A stretch of 64,000 bases of DNA from Umbelopsis ramanniana AG (GCF_025399195.1 NW_026252147.1:1-64000), one strand, 5' to 3'. Positions 35,155-47,418 are shown, counted from the stretch's first letter. Numbers and translations are program-made. The notes: generated by a model from the letters alone, not told the origin.

Positions 35155-35950
35155 TTACAAGCTGTCGATTCTGTGGAATGAACGACCACCCTTTGGTCTT
35201 TCATTCAATTTTGGATTATTCTTCGCAAGGATATCTAGGAATGAACAAGGTGAGATAAGTAACAGCCTCACTGCTGAGCCCCGCAACCTCGGCCAACATA
35301 CCTTTGTCCTTCTTGGCGTGATCGAAACTGCAGTCATGACGATCAGGATAGCGGTGAGCATCACAAAAGATATAATCACATTTGCATTTGTTGGTGGTTT
35401 GCTTTGCTAGAGGAACCTATTGGAAGGTAGTTCAGATGATAAGGAGGGGTTGGTCATGGGAAAAAAATATGGATGGATTGTGACCTCAAAATAATAATAA
35501 AAAAATCCCCCAGTCCTTACCTTGATTCGACACTTGAAGCACCTTCCTTTGTTCTCCTGTACAGGTTTGGACGGCGTATCATCATTAGGAAGATCGCTGC
35601 TTGATTTGGAAGCTTCTTGTTCGGAGGACGCAATCGGTGTATTATCAACTACAGGTGGAAGTTGCGGTTCATCTCTGACAGGCGCAACAGCGGGAGAAGA
35701 TTGTGCGGTGTTGAGTATGGGTACATCTAGAATAAAGGAGAAACGTAAGATTGTTTTGTAAGTATTAGCAAATCATGGAATGCCGCCTGCGGAAGACGAG
35801 CATGGACCGTTGAATCTCACCTTTCTTCTGCGATTGTGACTTGTCCTTGAAACACTTTGAACACATATTATTGTAGATGGGGTTTCCGTAAAATCCGCAG
35901 CCTGCGATGCATGGCATTGGCATATCGGGAGTATCATTCTTCTGCTCCAT
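35155..35950 (-). CDS. A20/AN1 zinc-finger protein
   Basis: Four exons (35950-35821, 35726-35521, 35416-35302, 35234-35155) give 176 residues. An N-terminal A20 finger (CIAGCGFYGNP, NMCSKCFKD) is followed by a Ser/Pro-rich linker of about 65 residues and a C-terminal AN1 finger (RCFKCRIKV, CKCDYIFCDAHRYPDRHDC). The end, DILAKNNPKL, matches the family's usual tail. This is the architecture of the ZFAND5/6 and plant stress-associated proteins, which bind ubiquitin and affect stress responses. It is divergent from the PCL cyclin across a 1.5-kb region. Confidence 0.9.
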
Positions 35951-37466
35951 GGAATGATTATAAATGGAAAATGGATAAGAAAATGTAGAAAGTGGAGAAA
36001 AATAAAATAGATTACAGCGAGGAAAAAAAGTTAGAGTCGTAGACGTGCGCTAGCGAAGTTGAAATTGCTAAGCAGCAAGCATGGACGGACTCATCCACGT
36101 CATCGTCTGAGTTGACCTCATCCTTTTTTCCAGTCTGCGCCGACCCCGTTCAGCCTACCACACTCGAACTGCGAGATGGAATAGAATGTAGGAGTTGCTC
36201 AGCTCATGGTTACTGTTGCCTTCTATCACCGTCTGCTTGATTGAATCTTATCAATCCCTTCTGAACACGGGGGGTTCTGAGAAATTTCCAATTGTCTTAC
36301 TTTGTTGTGTCTGCGAAATTTCTGTGCAGCTAATTTTTTTTTGCCTCGGTCGACTGACAGACCTGACTGACTTCAGTGCATGGGCTCGTCTGCCTGACCT
36401 GACCTGACTTGACGTGACCTAACTTTATTATGGTCTTACAGCAACTACATTCTATCCAATTCTTCATCTATACTTTTCCGCTGATATTTTTTCATTTGTA
36501 AAGGGTTATGCAATTCCTCCTTATCTCATCTAATCCCTACCCTCAATTTTCCGACCAAGGTGGTTTTTCCTGTCTCCCCACAGTATTGACGACCTGTTGT
36601 CATCGGCATGCTCATTCTAAGTATGGTAGAAGCCCTCGTTTACCTTCAATACATCCTAGCCTGGCCTTTCAACGGGCAGGTACTCGAGTTATAAAATTGC
36701 CTGAAAGAGGGAGGTAGGGTATGGTATGTGTAGAGAGGAAATGTTACATTCACTCATTGTCTGCGGTCCAATCAAATTACCCAAATCTGGTGTTATCTTC
36801 TGCTATGATGTGAAAATACGAAACATCACATTCAAGGCGGGTAACTCAAACGAGCAGCAGGCCAAGAAAAGCCGATACAGTGACTGAGGCGTACTCGGGT
36901 GACTCCTTCTGTGCCAAACGAAGCATGTGACATGGTAGCAGAGGCAAAGAGGTGTGATTGGTGAGCTGGAGCAGGAGAAGTGATGGAAGATCAGCACAGC
37001 GTTAATATGACACAGCGATTATCATTGGTAGGAAGCTGGAGGGCTTTTGTTGGCTTGAGTCATACGTCTCATCGGTGATTAGAATCTAGGTGCAACTTCA
37101 TTTGATTGGCGGAGATGGGCAGCTCCAGGGATTATGGGTCATGGTTAGTTATTTTGCTGTGCGACAAATTTTTTTTTATTTCGCACCCTTTAAAACCACG
37201 CACTCCCATCTCAATCATCTTACTTTTCCTCCCTTCTTTGTCAATCCATACCTTTTTTTCACTTTACTCATCGACTCTTTCACTACAATATGGCTGTCTA
37301 AACTCACCCTTTAGGCTTCCTATTGTGCTTCAACAGCGATTGTGCTCTTCTCGTTTTTATATCGGTTTCTTCTTCAGTTAGCTGATATCGGCTTATCCAA
37401 CTAAGTGCTCGATATCCAACATACTTCTTTGTATTCTACTTTTTTTTGCTGTCCCATACGTAATCT
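35951..37466. other. Long divergent upstream region
   Basis: 1.5 kb between the start codons of the A20/AN1 and cyclin genes. It holds a cluster of CCTGA/CTTGA pentamers with an embedded TGACGTGA (36387-36420), many T/C-rich tracts (37160-37450) close to the cyclin start, and only short unsupported open frames. A long regulated promoter or 5' leader for the cyclin is plausible but not shown. Confidence 0.5.
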
Positions 37467-38405
37467 ATGATGAGCTGTGCTGTTACTTGCCAACGACTCA
37501 CCACCCCCGTGTCGCATGCTGTCGTGTTACCCGCTTTGAAAACCATTCATCTTCAAAGACCTACTAAACAGCATGTCTCGACTGTAAAAGCCTCCTCCAC
37601 TAAGCCAGGCAAAACGGCTCTTAAGTCGAATTATGTTGATGGTCTTGTTTGTAAGTGTCCACCCACCAACTGCCTTCAAGGAGGCTTCTTCTCACACCTC
37701 TCTCTCTCTCTAGCCACCACTGCTTTCATTCTCTCTTCTATCTGGCCTTCTCCAGTCAACTCCAACAAACCTATCGCCTCCCTCCCAAAATTTCTCCACC
37801 ATCTTTTATCTCATTCTCGCACCACCCACTCAACTCTTCAACTCGCTTTACTTTACCTATTCCGGATCAAGCCTGCCGTCATTGCAGCCGACAAAACCCA
37901 CGACGACGCTGAATATATCTCTTGCGGACGCCGCATTTTTTTGGCTTGCTTGATGACTGCACATAAATACCTCATGGACAGAACATATAAAAATGTCGCT
38001 TGGGCCAAAGTCAGCGGTTTGCCCGTGTCCGAAGTCAACCGCGCTGAGCGTGTTGTATTGGAACTCTTGGACTGGCGACTGGGCGTTGCCCCTGATGCTT
38101 GGAACCAATGGTGCAAGATGATTGAAATTCATGTTCAACATCGCACTGGCGAAAACAAATTAAATTATCCTATGGTGGACTTATCCATGGCCACCGCTCC
38201 CAACACCGATGGCTTCCTTCTTTGCCAAAGTGAACCACGCACCATGGCCGACCTATCGATTACTGTTATGTCAGAAGACAATCGCCTTAAGCCTATTCAC
38301 CCTGACTCGGCCGTCGTGATGGCCTGCGAGGGCTTCAGTCCTCCCGAGTCGAAGAAGCGGAAGGCCGACCACCACTCCTTGCCCAGCCCCAAGAGATCTC
38401 GCTAG
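37467..38405 (+). CDS. PCL/PHO80-type cyclin
   Basis: Two exons, 37467-37650 and 37714-38405, giving 291 residues. The 63-nt intron is a multiple of three and has no in-frame stop, so an unspliced read-through would add 21 residues; the donor GTAAGT and pyrimidine-rich acceptor (CTCTCTCTCTAG) support splicing. The cyclin box contains LQLALLYLFRIKP, SCGRRIFLACLMTAHKYL, DRTYKNVAWAKVSGLPVSEV and LELLDWRLGV, the usual pattern of Pho85-partner cyclins of the Pcl1/2/5 group. The C-terminus carries a basic nuclear signal (ESKKRKADHHSLPSPKRSR). Such cyclins couple nutrient or cell-cycle state to Pho85 kinase; which partner subgroup is unclear. Confidence 0.88.
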   Translation: MMSCAVTCQRLTTPVSHAVVLPALKTIHLQRPTKQHVSTVKASSTKPGKTALKSNYVDGLVCKCPPTNCLQGGFFSHLSLSLATTAFILSSIWPSPVNSNKPIASLPKFLHHLLSHSRTTHSTLQLALLYLFRIKPAVIAADKTHDDAEYISCGRRIFLACLMTAHKYLMDRTYKNVAWAKVSGLPVSEVNRAERVVLELLDWRLGVAPDAWNQWCKMIEIHVQHRTGENKLNYPMVDLSMATAPNTDGFLLCQSEPRTMADLSITVMSEDNRLKPIHPDSAVVMACEGFSPPESKKRKADHHSLPSPKRSR

Positions 38406-39614
38406 AGAGAAAGATATACTGTCCCTTATAGTTACCCCCCCCCCTCACATCTCATTTTCAACCCCCCACATTGTACATTTCATCTTTTAACTTTTTTCTC
38501 TGCTTTGCCTTTATTTTCTCCCCTTCGTCCGACCCTGTATGAACTGAAGTAACCACGTTTCCTCGCTAACTTGGTTAATGTACCATTATCAATGATTAAA
38601 AAATTCTACTAGTTTCACAAAAAAGAACCCTAAAGAATCGTGATGGGCTATGAACTTTTTGGGCAATTCATTCCAAGACAGGATTTCCTCTGCTTATTGG
38701 GAAAATCCGGAAACTCATTTGCGCCACTTAAATAATTGCTTACAACCCTTGGGTGATATGAACATCATTACTGTACCTGGGCTAAACAAGTCGTCCACGC
38801 TGCTGCTGGCGAATATTCATAGTGGGAGGAGAATGGCTTAGCGCAGCTTCAAGTATTTCCTATGAGATGGGCGTTATCTTAAAAGATCTTACGACGTTTG
38901 TCCGTTTACGTCGCTGTCAGCCGATACCACCCATCATATGGGCTACGCACCGCAGGCAGGCGAAAATGCTACACTGTAATCTCTCTTTTAACAGGCGGTC
39001 ATTGATCAGAATGACCAAGGGGCCAAGCATACTTCATCGGTTCAAAGGCACTTGGGCGGGTGCCCTTTTACACCGGTTTGGTAAGGAAGGTAGGACTGGG
39101 GTCAACAAACAAACGTTCAGGAGACCGATAGGAGAGGCTGAGCTATGTGGGATGACTGATATCTATCTATCCATCAAGCGAACTGCTTGGTCATAGATGA
39201 TTCATCGGCACAAGATGAATTAGTACGTGCGCTGGATTCAAACCCAGTTCGCTGATAGATGGAAGCCATCCAACTAAACTTTCTGGTGTAGCCGACATCG
39301 TGACTGCCGCAGGTTAGCGCTACTTCCTGGGCCCATGCTTTCCTGTATTCACACACATGATATACTGTTCGGCATATGGTGGGTACGCCCGCCCGCCTAC
39401 CTACCCCATTTTTTTTTACATGGTGCTGTAGATAATCGAGACATGATTTCTGCACACTCTGATGTTTACCTGCACGCGCTCTAATTGAAACTAGGGATAA
39501 TGACGAAGTCAAGGAAGGGACTCTCATCTGTCTCAGATTTTGCCAATCATAATGGCTCTACACAATGATGAGTCACTGGCTCCTGAAGCTCGATACCAAT
39601 AGGCAAACCATGTT
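38406..39614. other. Convergent 3' region
   Basis: About 1.2 kb between two convergent genes, starting with C-rich and T-rich tracts (38435-38530). Open frames at 38650-38841 (+), 38822-39196 (+) and 39174-39527 (-) have no recognisable family or splice structure. No gene supported. Confidence 0.5.
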
Positions 39615-42222
39615 TTATTCTTCATCAGGCTCAAAAATGACGCGATAATTCTCAAGAATGGTCTCGATAACCCGTACGTGCCATTGCATGTCTTGTAGCG
39701 TCTTGCTTTCGTCAAAGGTGTAGCCATCCTTATCCCCGCCCATCAAGGTTGGCCCAAATATAATGGCCAAATTCGGGGTCCCCATCTTGTTATAGACTTC
39801 ATGTTGCTGTATTCTGTTGGGGGGTGGTACAAGCCAAGCCAAAAAAAAAAAATTGCGTGTGATCAGCAAGCGACATCAACCTTTGGGATGTGATTCACGA
39901 CTTACTTGTCCAAATGATTGGCTAAATATCGCAGCGTAGCATAATTGGCATCTGGCAGCTCATTGATAGCAGTATGGAGACTGATGACACGGACACGTTC
40001 GTCTTCGCATTCTGCAACCGCCAAAATAATGAGTCGTGCACCTATCCAACCATTGTTCTACCTCCTTTCACTTACTGGCTGCGGCAATGAATTGATCCGA
40101 TACTCGCCGTGGGATCAAGGGATCTGGTAACTCCCTGAACCATAACTTGAGTGCGCCGGTCACACTGTTGATATCTCCGGAGTAATCTTCAGGTGTCAGA
40201 AGGAATACACTATTGGCTATATTAGAGTTGAAAAAGTGGAAGAACTCAAAACGTTACTTGATGAACCTTATATGGCGATGTATACGTACTCGTCGCTGTC
40301 ACAATTGTACTCACACTGTTCAATGAGGGATTTAACCTTTCTGATATGGCTGGCTGCTCCTGATAAGCGGTAGATGCCCTGGTTATGCAGACCTAGATTG
40401 TGGGATGGATGAGGATGATCCATTTTTAATGCGTTAGGGATGGACGTTATCACATACCGTAGGCTTCAATTGTTTGAGTGCAAATGCGAAGGATCATGGG
40501 CACCTCGCTGCCTTCTTGGTCTAAAAGCTGCTGGAGGCCGATTCCAAACACTGTGCGACCCTTTGTGATGGGAATTGACTTTGCGAAAGCCACAGGCTGT
40601 GGTTCTTCGACTTTGACAGCCTATGTAGACCATCACATTATTAAAGCTGCATTGCGCTGAAGGAACCCAATTGGTTTGAAAACCTCAACTTACCATTTCG
40701 TATTTTTCATACTTTAGCTCTCGGATCTGCGTAGATATAAATCGCCCACCGTGTGTGTCGACATAGTTGCGTAAGTCGGCATCTTTGTCTATGCGTGTGA
40801 TAGTCGTTCTCAATCCGCTATCTGAAAGGTTTATTTGACTGAGCGTAGGCAACCATGAACGCTGAAATTAGGATGTATGGCAGCTTACCTTGCTCGTTGT
40901 CTAGCTCATTTCCATTTGCAGCCATCATTTGTTCAAACGAGTAGGCGTATCTTGCCAATTGGTATCTCAAGGCCACACAGATTTCATTATCGGTCCCTTT
41001 CAGTGTCTATAGGTAAAATAGTTAGATAGATGGCGCAGTAGGGTCTTTCGCAGGTCGATACTGTAAGGATCCCTACCGATAGCATCTTGGGTAAATGCTC
41101 CTCGAAATAATCCTTGCGCAAGCTGTTAGCGTACGAGAGCTGTTGCTTGTATTGTTCATCTGCTGCAGCAGCTTTGCTTCTAGCTTCGTCTTCGTACTTG
41201 TTCAACTGGAAAAGTAGTCAATATTGTATTAAAACATGGTGATGTATAAATTCGACAGGCAATATTACTGTATCATTGCTTTTTCGTACCTGAGCTTGAT
41301 TTCTATTGGGCTTAAACATGCCCTTCAAGGACATTCCGCCTGCCTCAGTCTTCAATTGCATGAGCTTCGTTTCCCATTCCTCGCTACTAATATCATACCG
41401 CTGTTTAGCCTAAAGAGGGAGGAGAAAGTGAACAAAAGTACTTTGTATAAAACAAAAATTCTTTCTATCTGCCTACCTTCGATAACGCCAGCTCTGCATC
41501 AACCAACACACGTTCGTGTCTTGCACTGAGATCTTTTGTCTGCAAATTAGAATTTGTTATGAGATGGAAGCCAACTAGCGCACGAATGCGCTCATATACT
41601 GTGATGGTTTTTCTTTCGTGTCTTTACTCTAACTTACCATCTTCCTCTTCTTGTCAATATCCTTAATTAAGAAACTGATGTCTTCAGCAATCTCCGAAAT
41701 TTCAGAGCCAAACTTCAGTCGCTGTTCTCCTATGGTTTCATGAACTTTCAAGATATTAGTCCATGATTGAGTTAGAGTGTCGGAAACAAGCTGTTGGCGA
41801 TCATGTCCTTCCATCATCGACTGCGAGAGCTTTGTCAGCTGTCGACCGTATTCTTCTTCAATGGCAGCTCGCTTCTTAAAAAAATTGAGCGCTTCCTACA
41901 ATTCACAATAAAAGTTCATTAACCTCTTCTTCTACCATTGAGACTGTCTAAGACAAACCTTGGTAACACTAATGTCTTGCCTTGTTTTCTCAAGAAGACA
42001 TGGTAGTCCGTTCTGAGGAAGTGCAAAGGGAGGGCAATGTTATTCGCTACGATGTATACCGGTTGTTTCTAGTCAATTACCTACATCCAAGTTGCGCCAT
42101 TTCTCTACAAGTTCGTCAATGTCAGGTTCGGAAGTACTGTTGGCGATTTTGCTAGATGTCTCAGACGGCGTGGGGGGCACAGTAATCTCGGACAAGGAAA
42201 GTGATCCATCGCTTCCCATCAT
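39615..42222 (-). CDS. F-BAR domain RhoGAP (Rgd1/Rga7-like)
   Basis: Thirteen exons (descending): 42222-42085, 42012-41959, 41895-41638, 41539-41477, 41409-41290, 41205-41077, 41006-40889, 40821-40694, 40620-40458, 40392-40290, 40209-40076, 40011-39906, 39813-39615. They sum to 571 codons, 570 residues. The N-terminal F-BAR domain starts at CLLEKTRQDISVTKEALNFF and continues with AAIEEEYGRQLTKLS and long coiled-coil helices to about residue 280. The RhoGAP domain follows VFGIGLQQLL, with catalytic Arg finger in GIYRLSG (about 398), LWFRELPDPLIP, and MGTPNLAIIFGPTLM. Such proteins bind curved plasma membrane and turn off Rho GTPases in polar growth and septation. The spliced model is in phase throughout. 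Confidence 0.93.
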
Positions 42223-42582
42223 CTTTGGCAATACGGAAGAGAAAATCAAGTATGCTTAGATTTGGCGGATGGATGGCATTTTTTAGCCAGGTTGATTTAA
42301 TATATCCATTTTCAATCGCTGCGGTCAGACATTGCCAAATCTATTTTTAATGGCCCTGAGCATATTACTTCACATTCCCTTGAGTTTTTACTGCCGATGG
42401 ACTTTGGATGTGACGTCCATGATACCAATTGCGATTTGGCGTTGGGTATCAAATTTGGCCACAGCTAAAGAGCTCTTATTTTTCAAATAGGACCCCTTTT
42501 TGTCTTCACACTTTTTTCTCTGGTGTTTTCCCAGGTACACTGATTGATTCACTCAGCAGCACGGATTGGATCTGACGCGGAC

Positions 42583-42792
42583 ATGTATCAACAGTTAGTT
42601 TTGGATTTCAGACGGGCTACAGGTGTAACGGAAGATACCGTCTGCGTATCATTTTCTGTAGGTATTTACTTTCACAAAAGAACAAAGGGGTCGGAAAAGA
42701 TGACAAGCAGGTTCTCTATCCAGTGTGAACTGTAGGCAGCCTACTTTGCCAAGTTGAAATTATGGACTGCCACCGACCTGGTGTGTGCCTGA
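42583..42792 (+). CDS. Possible micro-gene with UBA-like peptide
   Basis: Tentative. Exon 42583-42657 (starting MYQQLVLDFRRATG) can be joined through a 78-nt intron (GTAGGT...CTGTAG) to 42736-42792, ending LWTATDLVCA and stop, 43 residues. The beginning resembles the first helices of UBA-like domains (a LVLDF..ATG pattern). It is too short to be sure; it may be the start of an unrecognised transcript or chance. It lies just upstream of, and on the same strand as, the Stc1-like gene, but a stop before that gene's ATG separates them. Confidence 0.28.
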
Positions 42793-42896
42793 TCCCAGCC
42801 TAAGAATGGTGGGTGGAGGGACTATTTTGTGGTAACTGAAAATCAACCTCAGCTGACAATTTGGAGTTTCTTTGTCTGCATCGTTATTAACATAAA

Positions 42897-43696
42897 ATGC
42901 AAGCCGGTTCACCATACCATGGTCGATCATCAGAACATGGGGCTTCCAGAAGCAACTGTAAGTATCGTCTGAATACGAACAAGCTGTTCTTGGACGTTTT
43001 TCTTCTCTCTTACCTCTCATTGTCGTAGCACAAACCCCTACACCCACCACTTTTGACTGTATATTTTGCAAGAAGGTGAGGGATCGGTCCGTATCTGTTG
43101 AGCGCCGCACGAGTAATGAGATCTCAACTTTAATTTTACTTAACAATGCTACCAGAATCTTCCCGCCGAAGCATTTTCAAAAACGCAATTGTCAAAGGTT
43201 ACCTACAACCGTAAGTCCTTCGTTCATTCTCATCCTGGTGTAGATCCCGAGTGGCATTCGAGTAACCACGTTGTTTTCACCTTTGATTCATAGCTTGGGC
43301 ACCTCAAGGCTTTAAAAACAATAAGAAGAAGCAACAGATTTGCTGTAAGCAGTGCACACCAGGGCAATCTACTACCTTGACCTGCATGATTTGTACCAAG
43401 ACCAAGAAGTTAGAAGACTTTGCCAAGGTACGGCAGGCCACATGTCACTTTCTTTTTTGACGTTTGACAGCTCATTGTATGTTCTCCTCTAGGCACAACG
43501 AAGAAATGCAGAAAAGGCTCGTTGTTTGGCGTGTATGAAGAAGTACCACGATGAAGACATTTATGACTCGGAAGACGACTTGGATGATGACTATGGCGAT
43601 GGCGAAACTTGGTACGTCTTATGCCCATACTTCCCGTCACTGCCACGTTCCCACCATTAATATTTCCTCTCCTCTCATAGGAATGATGTACTGTAA
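42897..43696 (+). CDS. Stc1-like tandem zinc-finger protein
   Basis: Six small exons, 42897-42957, 43029-43075, 43156-43210, 43294-43427, 43493-43611 and 43681-43696, sum to 144 codons, 143 residues. Four Cys pairs are spaced as in the Stc1 domain: CIFCKKNLPAEAFSKTQLSK, then CCKQC, CMICTKTKKLEDFAKAQRRN and KARCLACMKKYHD. The protein ends in a strongly acidic tail (DSEDDLDDDYGDGE). In fission yeast Stc1 joins the RNAi machinery to the histone methyltransferase complex through a LIM-like finger pair plus acidic tail; this protein has the same two parts and is somewhat shorter. Whether the role is kept is inference. The short first exon was chosen because only it restores the frame with a good donor (GTAAGT). 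Confidence 0.78.
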
Positions 43697-43929
43697 TGCA
43701 CTCTTGCCTTTAGGTAATCCTACATTATAACTAATATCCCTTGTACTGCTTTTGTGAATATTCGAGACTGCGTTGGTGTATTCAATACATACAAACATTT
43801 ATACATACATATTAGGGTTAAGGGAATAGAAGGAGGGGGATCAAAGAGGACGAAGATGTATGTATGTGTGTGCTATAATAGGATGGCATAAAAACTAGGG
43901 TATATTGTAAGGAAAACATGGAAGAGTTA

Positions 43930-46900
43930 TTACTTATAAAAGCGTCGAGTTCCGATTCCATTAGCAATCTTCCAGTCTACATCGGGAGTTGCCGGTCGAC
44001 TGTCATCATGATAATAATCAGAAAGACTACCAGAGAGTGTGGTGGATAAATATTGGCGTAGTGTGGACGACTTTGCAGCTTCCTTTGGTCGAGTAGACGA
44101 TTGCGATTTTCGGAGTGTGCCTGTGCTCCGTGACGCGCGAGGAATCAGGGTAGCTGCGGAAGATTTGAGTAATAACTTAGGATCGATCAAGGCATCCATG
44201 CCAAGAAAAGACGAAGAAAGATACGGATTGGTATCGGTATGATTATGGGACGAACGAGGTTCCCGCTTGGTGATAGGTTCTTTTTTGGATTGGGGTTCCT
44301 TGGCGGTTTGATCTTCGTCCTCCATTCGCTCCATCAGTTGCGATGTAATAGATTCATGTGACACTGTGCGTTTATGCCGCTTGAGGTGAGTGGGAGGTCT
44401 ATCGAAATCCTTGGTATTGTAGCGAGCAAGGATATTGGTGAACCAGGAAAATGTACCGTCATTATGGGCGGCGGCGGGTCGATCCGCTCTCAATTCGCGC
44501 TTATGTAGAATATCTTTTTCCGCTTGATGCTCAATCAACTCGACTTTGTTGACATATTCCACTTGCAAATCATTCAGAGTCATTCGCATCTCTCCAATTT
44601 CAGATAACAGTGTTTCCGTCAACTCAACTAAAGGGAAAAAGTCCTCCATAGAAACATCCGATTCCCAAATTTGGGAATACTCTCCTTCGTCTTTGTAGCC
44701 CATCTCCCTATTGTTGGCGAGGTTTTGTTCCACCCATAAAAATCTGGATTTGAGGACCTTGACATCGGCGAGAACATTGTCAATGATGGAATTGCTCATA
44801 CTGCTGAGTTCCAGAATGTCAAAAGCTCTTCGAAGCTGACGATTAAGAGCTCTGATGTCAGTCGCTTTCAATCTTTCAAAGTAGTGCACACCCAAGTGGT
44901 GCAAGGAATGGTACGGTGCATCTTTGCATAGACTGAGCTCAGTTTCTGGAATGTTGGAAGAATGTCCAGCATAAGCGTCTGCACTGGCTGCGAGGCCACT
45001 GATTTGAGGTGTATCCGAATCAATAGATTCAAGGCCATCATCTGTAGACCATTGCGTGTGCAGATGACCATGTGCGCCTTGCATTTTCTTGCTAACACTA
45101 TCATTGACTCTCCTTTCTTCCAATTCTTGTTTTCTAGAAAGGTCATTCAAACTGGTTGATAATAAAGATTTGCGCCGGCTGCTGGGTACAGACGTCACTA
45201 CAGGTTTTGAGATATCGGTGGTATGGTGAGATTTGCCAGTCACCAAGGATCGGTTCTGGGCCGCCTCTTCCTTCATGAAAAGTTCCGCACCGGCAATGGC
45301 ATTTTTGCGCGATGACCGATGGCCAATCTCTTGCAAACCTGCGTTTTTGGATTTATGTACATGATAATGGTAGTGATGATGAACCACGGTAGGGGTCTCG
45401 GTGGGCGACGACAGAGAGGTATTGGAAATATTATTAGCGGAGTCGAGGTATAAGGGTGCTGTTAATGAACGTGTATTGTAGTGGTTGTCAGGTTGATGAT
45501 CGGAACTTCGCATGGTGGTAGCTGATCTCCGGACACTTAGGTTATTTTTCATCAAATTTGGAGAAGTATGGTCATGCGGTACAGATGTAGAGTACGACCG
45601 ACTGGCATTCACAAGATGGGAATGTTCTGGATCATCCATCAGTATGTCAGTTTCCGTTATCTTTTGTCGAGTCACGACTGCGCCGTTACTATGGTGACCA
45701 TCTGCTGCGTCAATAGGGTCGAAATCTGAGCCATCATCAGACACTTCCAGGTGTTCCAACTTCGCATTCAACAGCGTCACTTCAGCTTTGGAGTCCGAGA
45801 GCATATCCTTATACTCTGCCAATTCGTTTTTTAATTTGTTGTTCGAGAATCCCAATTCTTTGATGAGTGAAATGAGATGGTGATATTGTTGTGGTCGAAT
45901 ATCAACACTTTCTGATAAAGAGTTCTATTGGGACAAGCATCATAAGTTGCTTGCGTTCTCATGTCAGACGCAACAAATTATGTGAGTCGGCTCTCACCTT
46001 TAATTCACTGGTACGAAGTCTGTCGTTCACATGTCGTAGCCATTCGGCACTTTGAGCACCTTCAGCTTCCTCGGCAAGAACTCGGTTTTCTTGCTTCAAG
46101 TTATCAGCGCTATTTTGCAGTGATTCTGTGCCCAGAAAAAAAAAAGTTAATAAGGTGCAACACAATTAGATCGCCTGCCCTGACAAATTTACAACGTACC
46201 ATATCTCGCCAATAATTTTTTATGCTTAGACTCCAGAAACATCTCATTTTTTCGCGACAAAGCCAATTCTTGCTTGAGGTCGTCAATCTACAGAATGGAC
46301 ATCGTACTAGTTAGTCATCCGTATTTGTGAAAAGCACGATGATGATTTATCATAACCATACCTTGGTCTCATTCAACTCATCTCGTAGGTCAGCTTGCCG
46401 GCTTAACATGCGTAATATCCGGGTTTTTTCGATTTCGGCATTTTTCGATTCATTTTCGGCAGCAAGCTTTTCAACTTTGTGATTTGAAAGTTCGAGATCA
46501 GATGACAGCATGTTAATGGTCTGCAGGAGGAGTAGCTTGGAGTTAATAAGGGGAGCACTACTACGATACGCAGGGCAAAACATCTACTCTGCAATTGAAA
46601 TGCATTGCAGTACCTGTTGTGCCTTCTCGTGTTCCCACGTCAACTTGTTGTTCTGCAGTGTGAGATCTTCGTTATGTTTTTCCAGATCGTCATTAATTGA
46701 ACGAAGTTTCTTGATTTTTTCTTCTGCTTTGAGTAGCTAAAAGGAAATATTAGAGATAGGTTAGCCTAGATTAAACAATTCAGCAGCATGTTGGCCGTCT
46801 TTCTCACCTTTTGCTCATATTCACGTCTCCTTTGTTCGTCTTCTTGCACAAACTTTTCATACTTTAATAATAAACTTTGTCCTATCTCTGCAGAAGATAT

Positions 46901-47160
46901 GCAATGTATTAGGTTCAAAATCGAAAGGGGGCTCAAAGGTATTTAGCAACCATCGACGAGTCAATCAAGGTACCTGCAGCTAGTCTTGATTCTCCTTCAA
47001 GTCGCTTTATAGTATCGTGGAATAATTCTGAGCTAGCGCAAGTGGATTGTTCGCAGCAGCAATTAGGTAGTGGGGCAGGTTCAGCTGAAGTCCGTGTTAG
47101 CCAGTCTTGTAAATCATGGCTAATCATGGCGGATGAAAGCGAGCGGTTGTGCGATTGCAT
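43930..47160 (-). CDS. Long coiled-coil protein, family not recognised
   Basis: Seven exons (47160-46974, 46887-46808, 46736-46614, 46520-46362, 46287-46200, 46125-45998, 45924-43930) sum to 920 codons, 919 residues. A short Cys-containing N-terminus (NCCCEQSTC) precedes an almost unbroken coiled coil from about 60 to 310 (heptads such as LKQENRVLAEEAE). Next is a disordered Ser-rich middle with a His/Tyr run (HH-HYHYHVH), then a conserved-looking globular part near 480-620 (HYFERLKATDIRALNRQLRR, SRFLWVEQNLANN), and a Ser/Arg-rich C-terminus. The layout suggests a cytoskeletal, polarity or septation scaffold, but I cannot name the family. It is head to head with nothing; it converges on the Stc1-like gene 234 bases away. 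Confidence 0.82.
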
Positions 47161-47418
47161 GTTGTGGTGAGGAAGGGATAGAAGACCCTTATTATATAAC
47201 CGCTGAATTCAGTTTAAGACGAGCTAATGCAGTTGACAATGATGGAGCATGATGCTCTCAAAGGTCTGTCACAGGGCACGTCGCCTTTTTTGGGGATACC
47301 AAAAAAGCGTCATTCCACGGTCGCATTTTGAAATGGATTACCAACAACACAATTCTTTATTTTATGGATCAGGGTAACATTTTCTATAGCTAATGGGGGA
47401 ATATCTCCAAGTTTCATA

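Noticed and set aside
39180-39320. tRNA-like sequence on the minus strand (CTGGGTTTGAATCCAG near 39236-39252)
   Set aside because: The T-arm stem pairs poorly, no matching 5' acceptor half lies about 70 bases away, and D and anticodon arms could not be drawn.
38650-39527. Possible genes in the cyclin-RhoGAP convergent region
   Set aside because: Three short open frames lack domain signatures and do not splice into anything longer.
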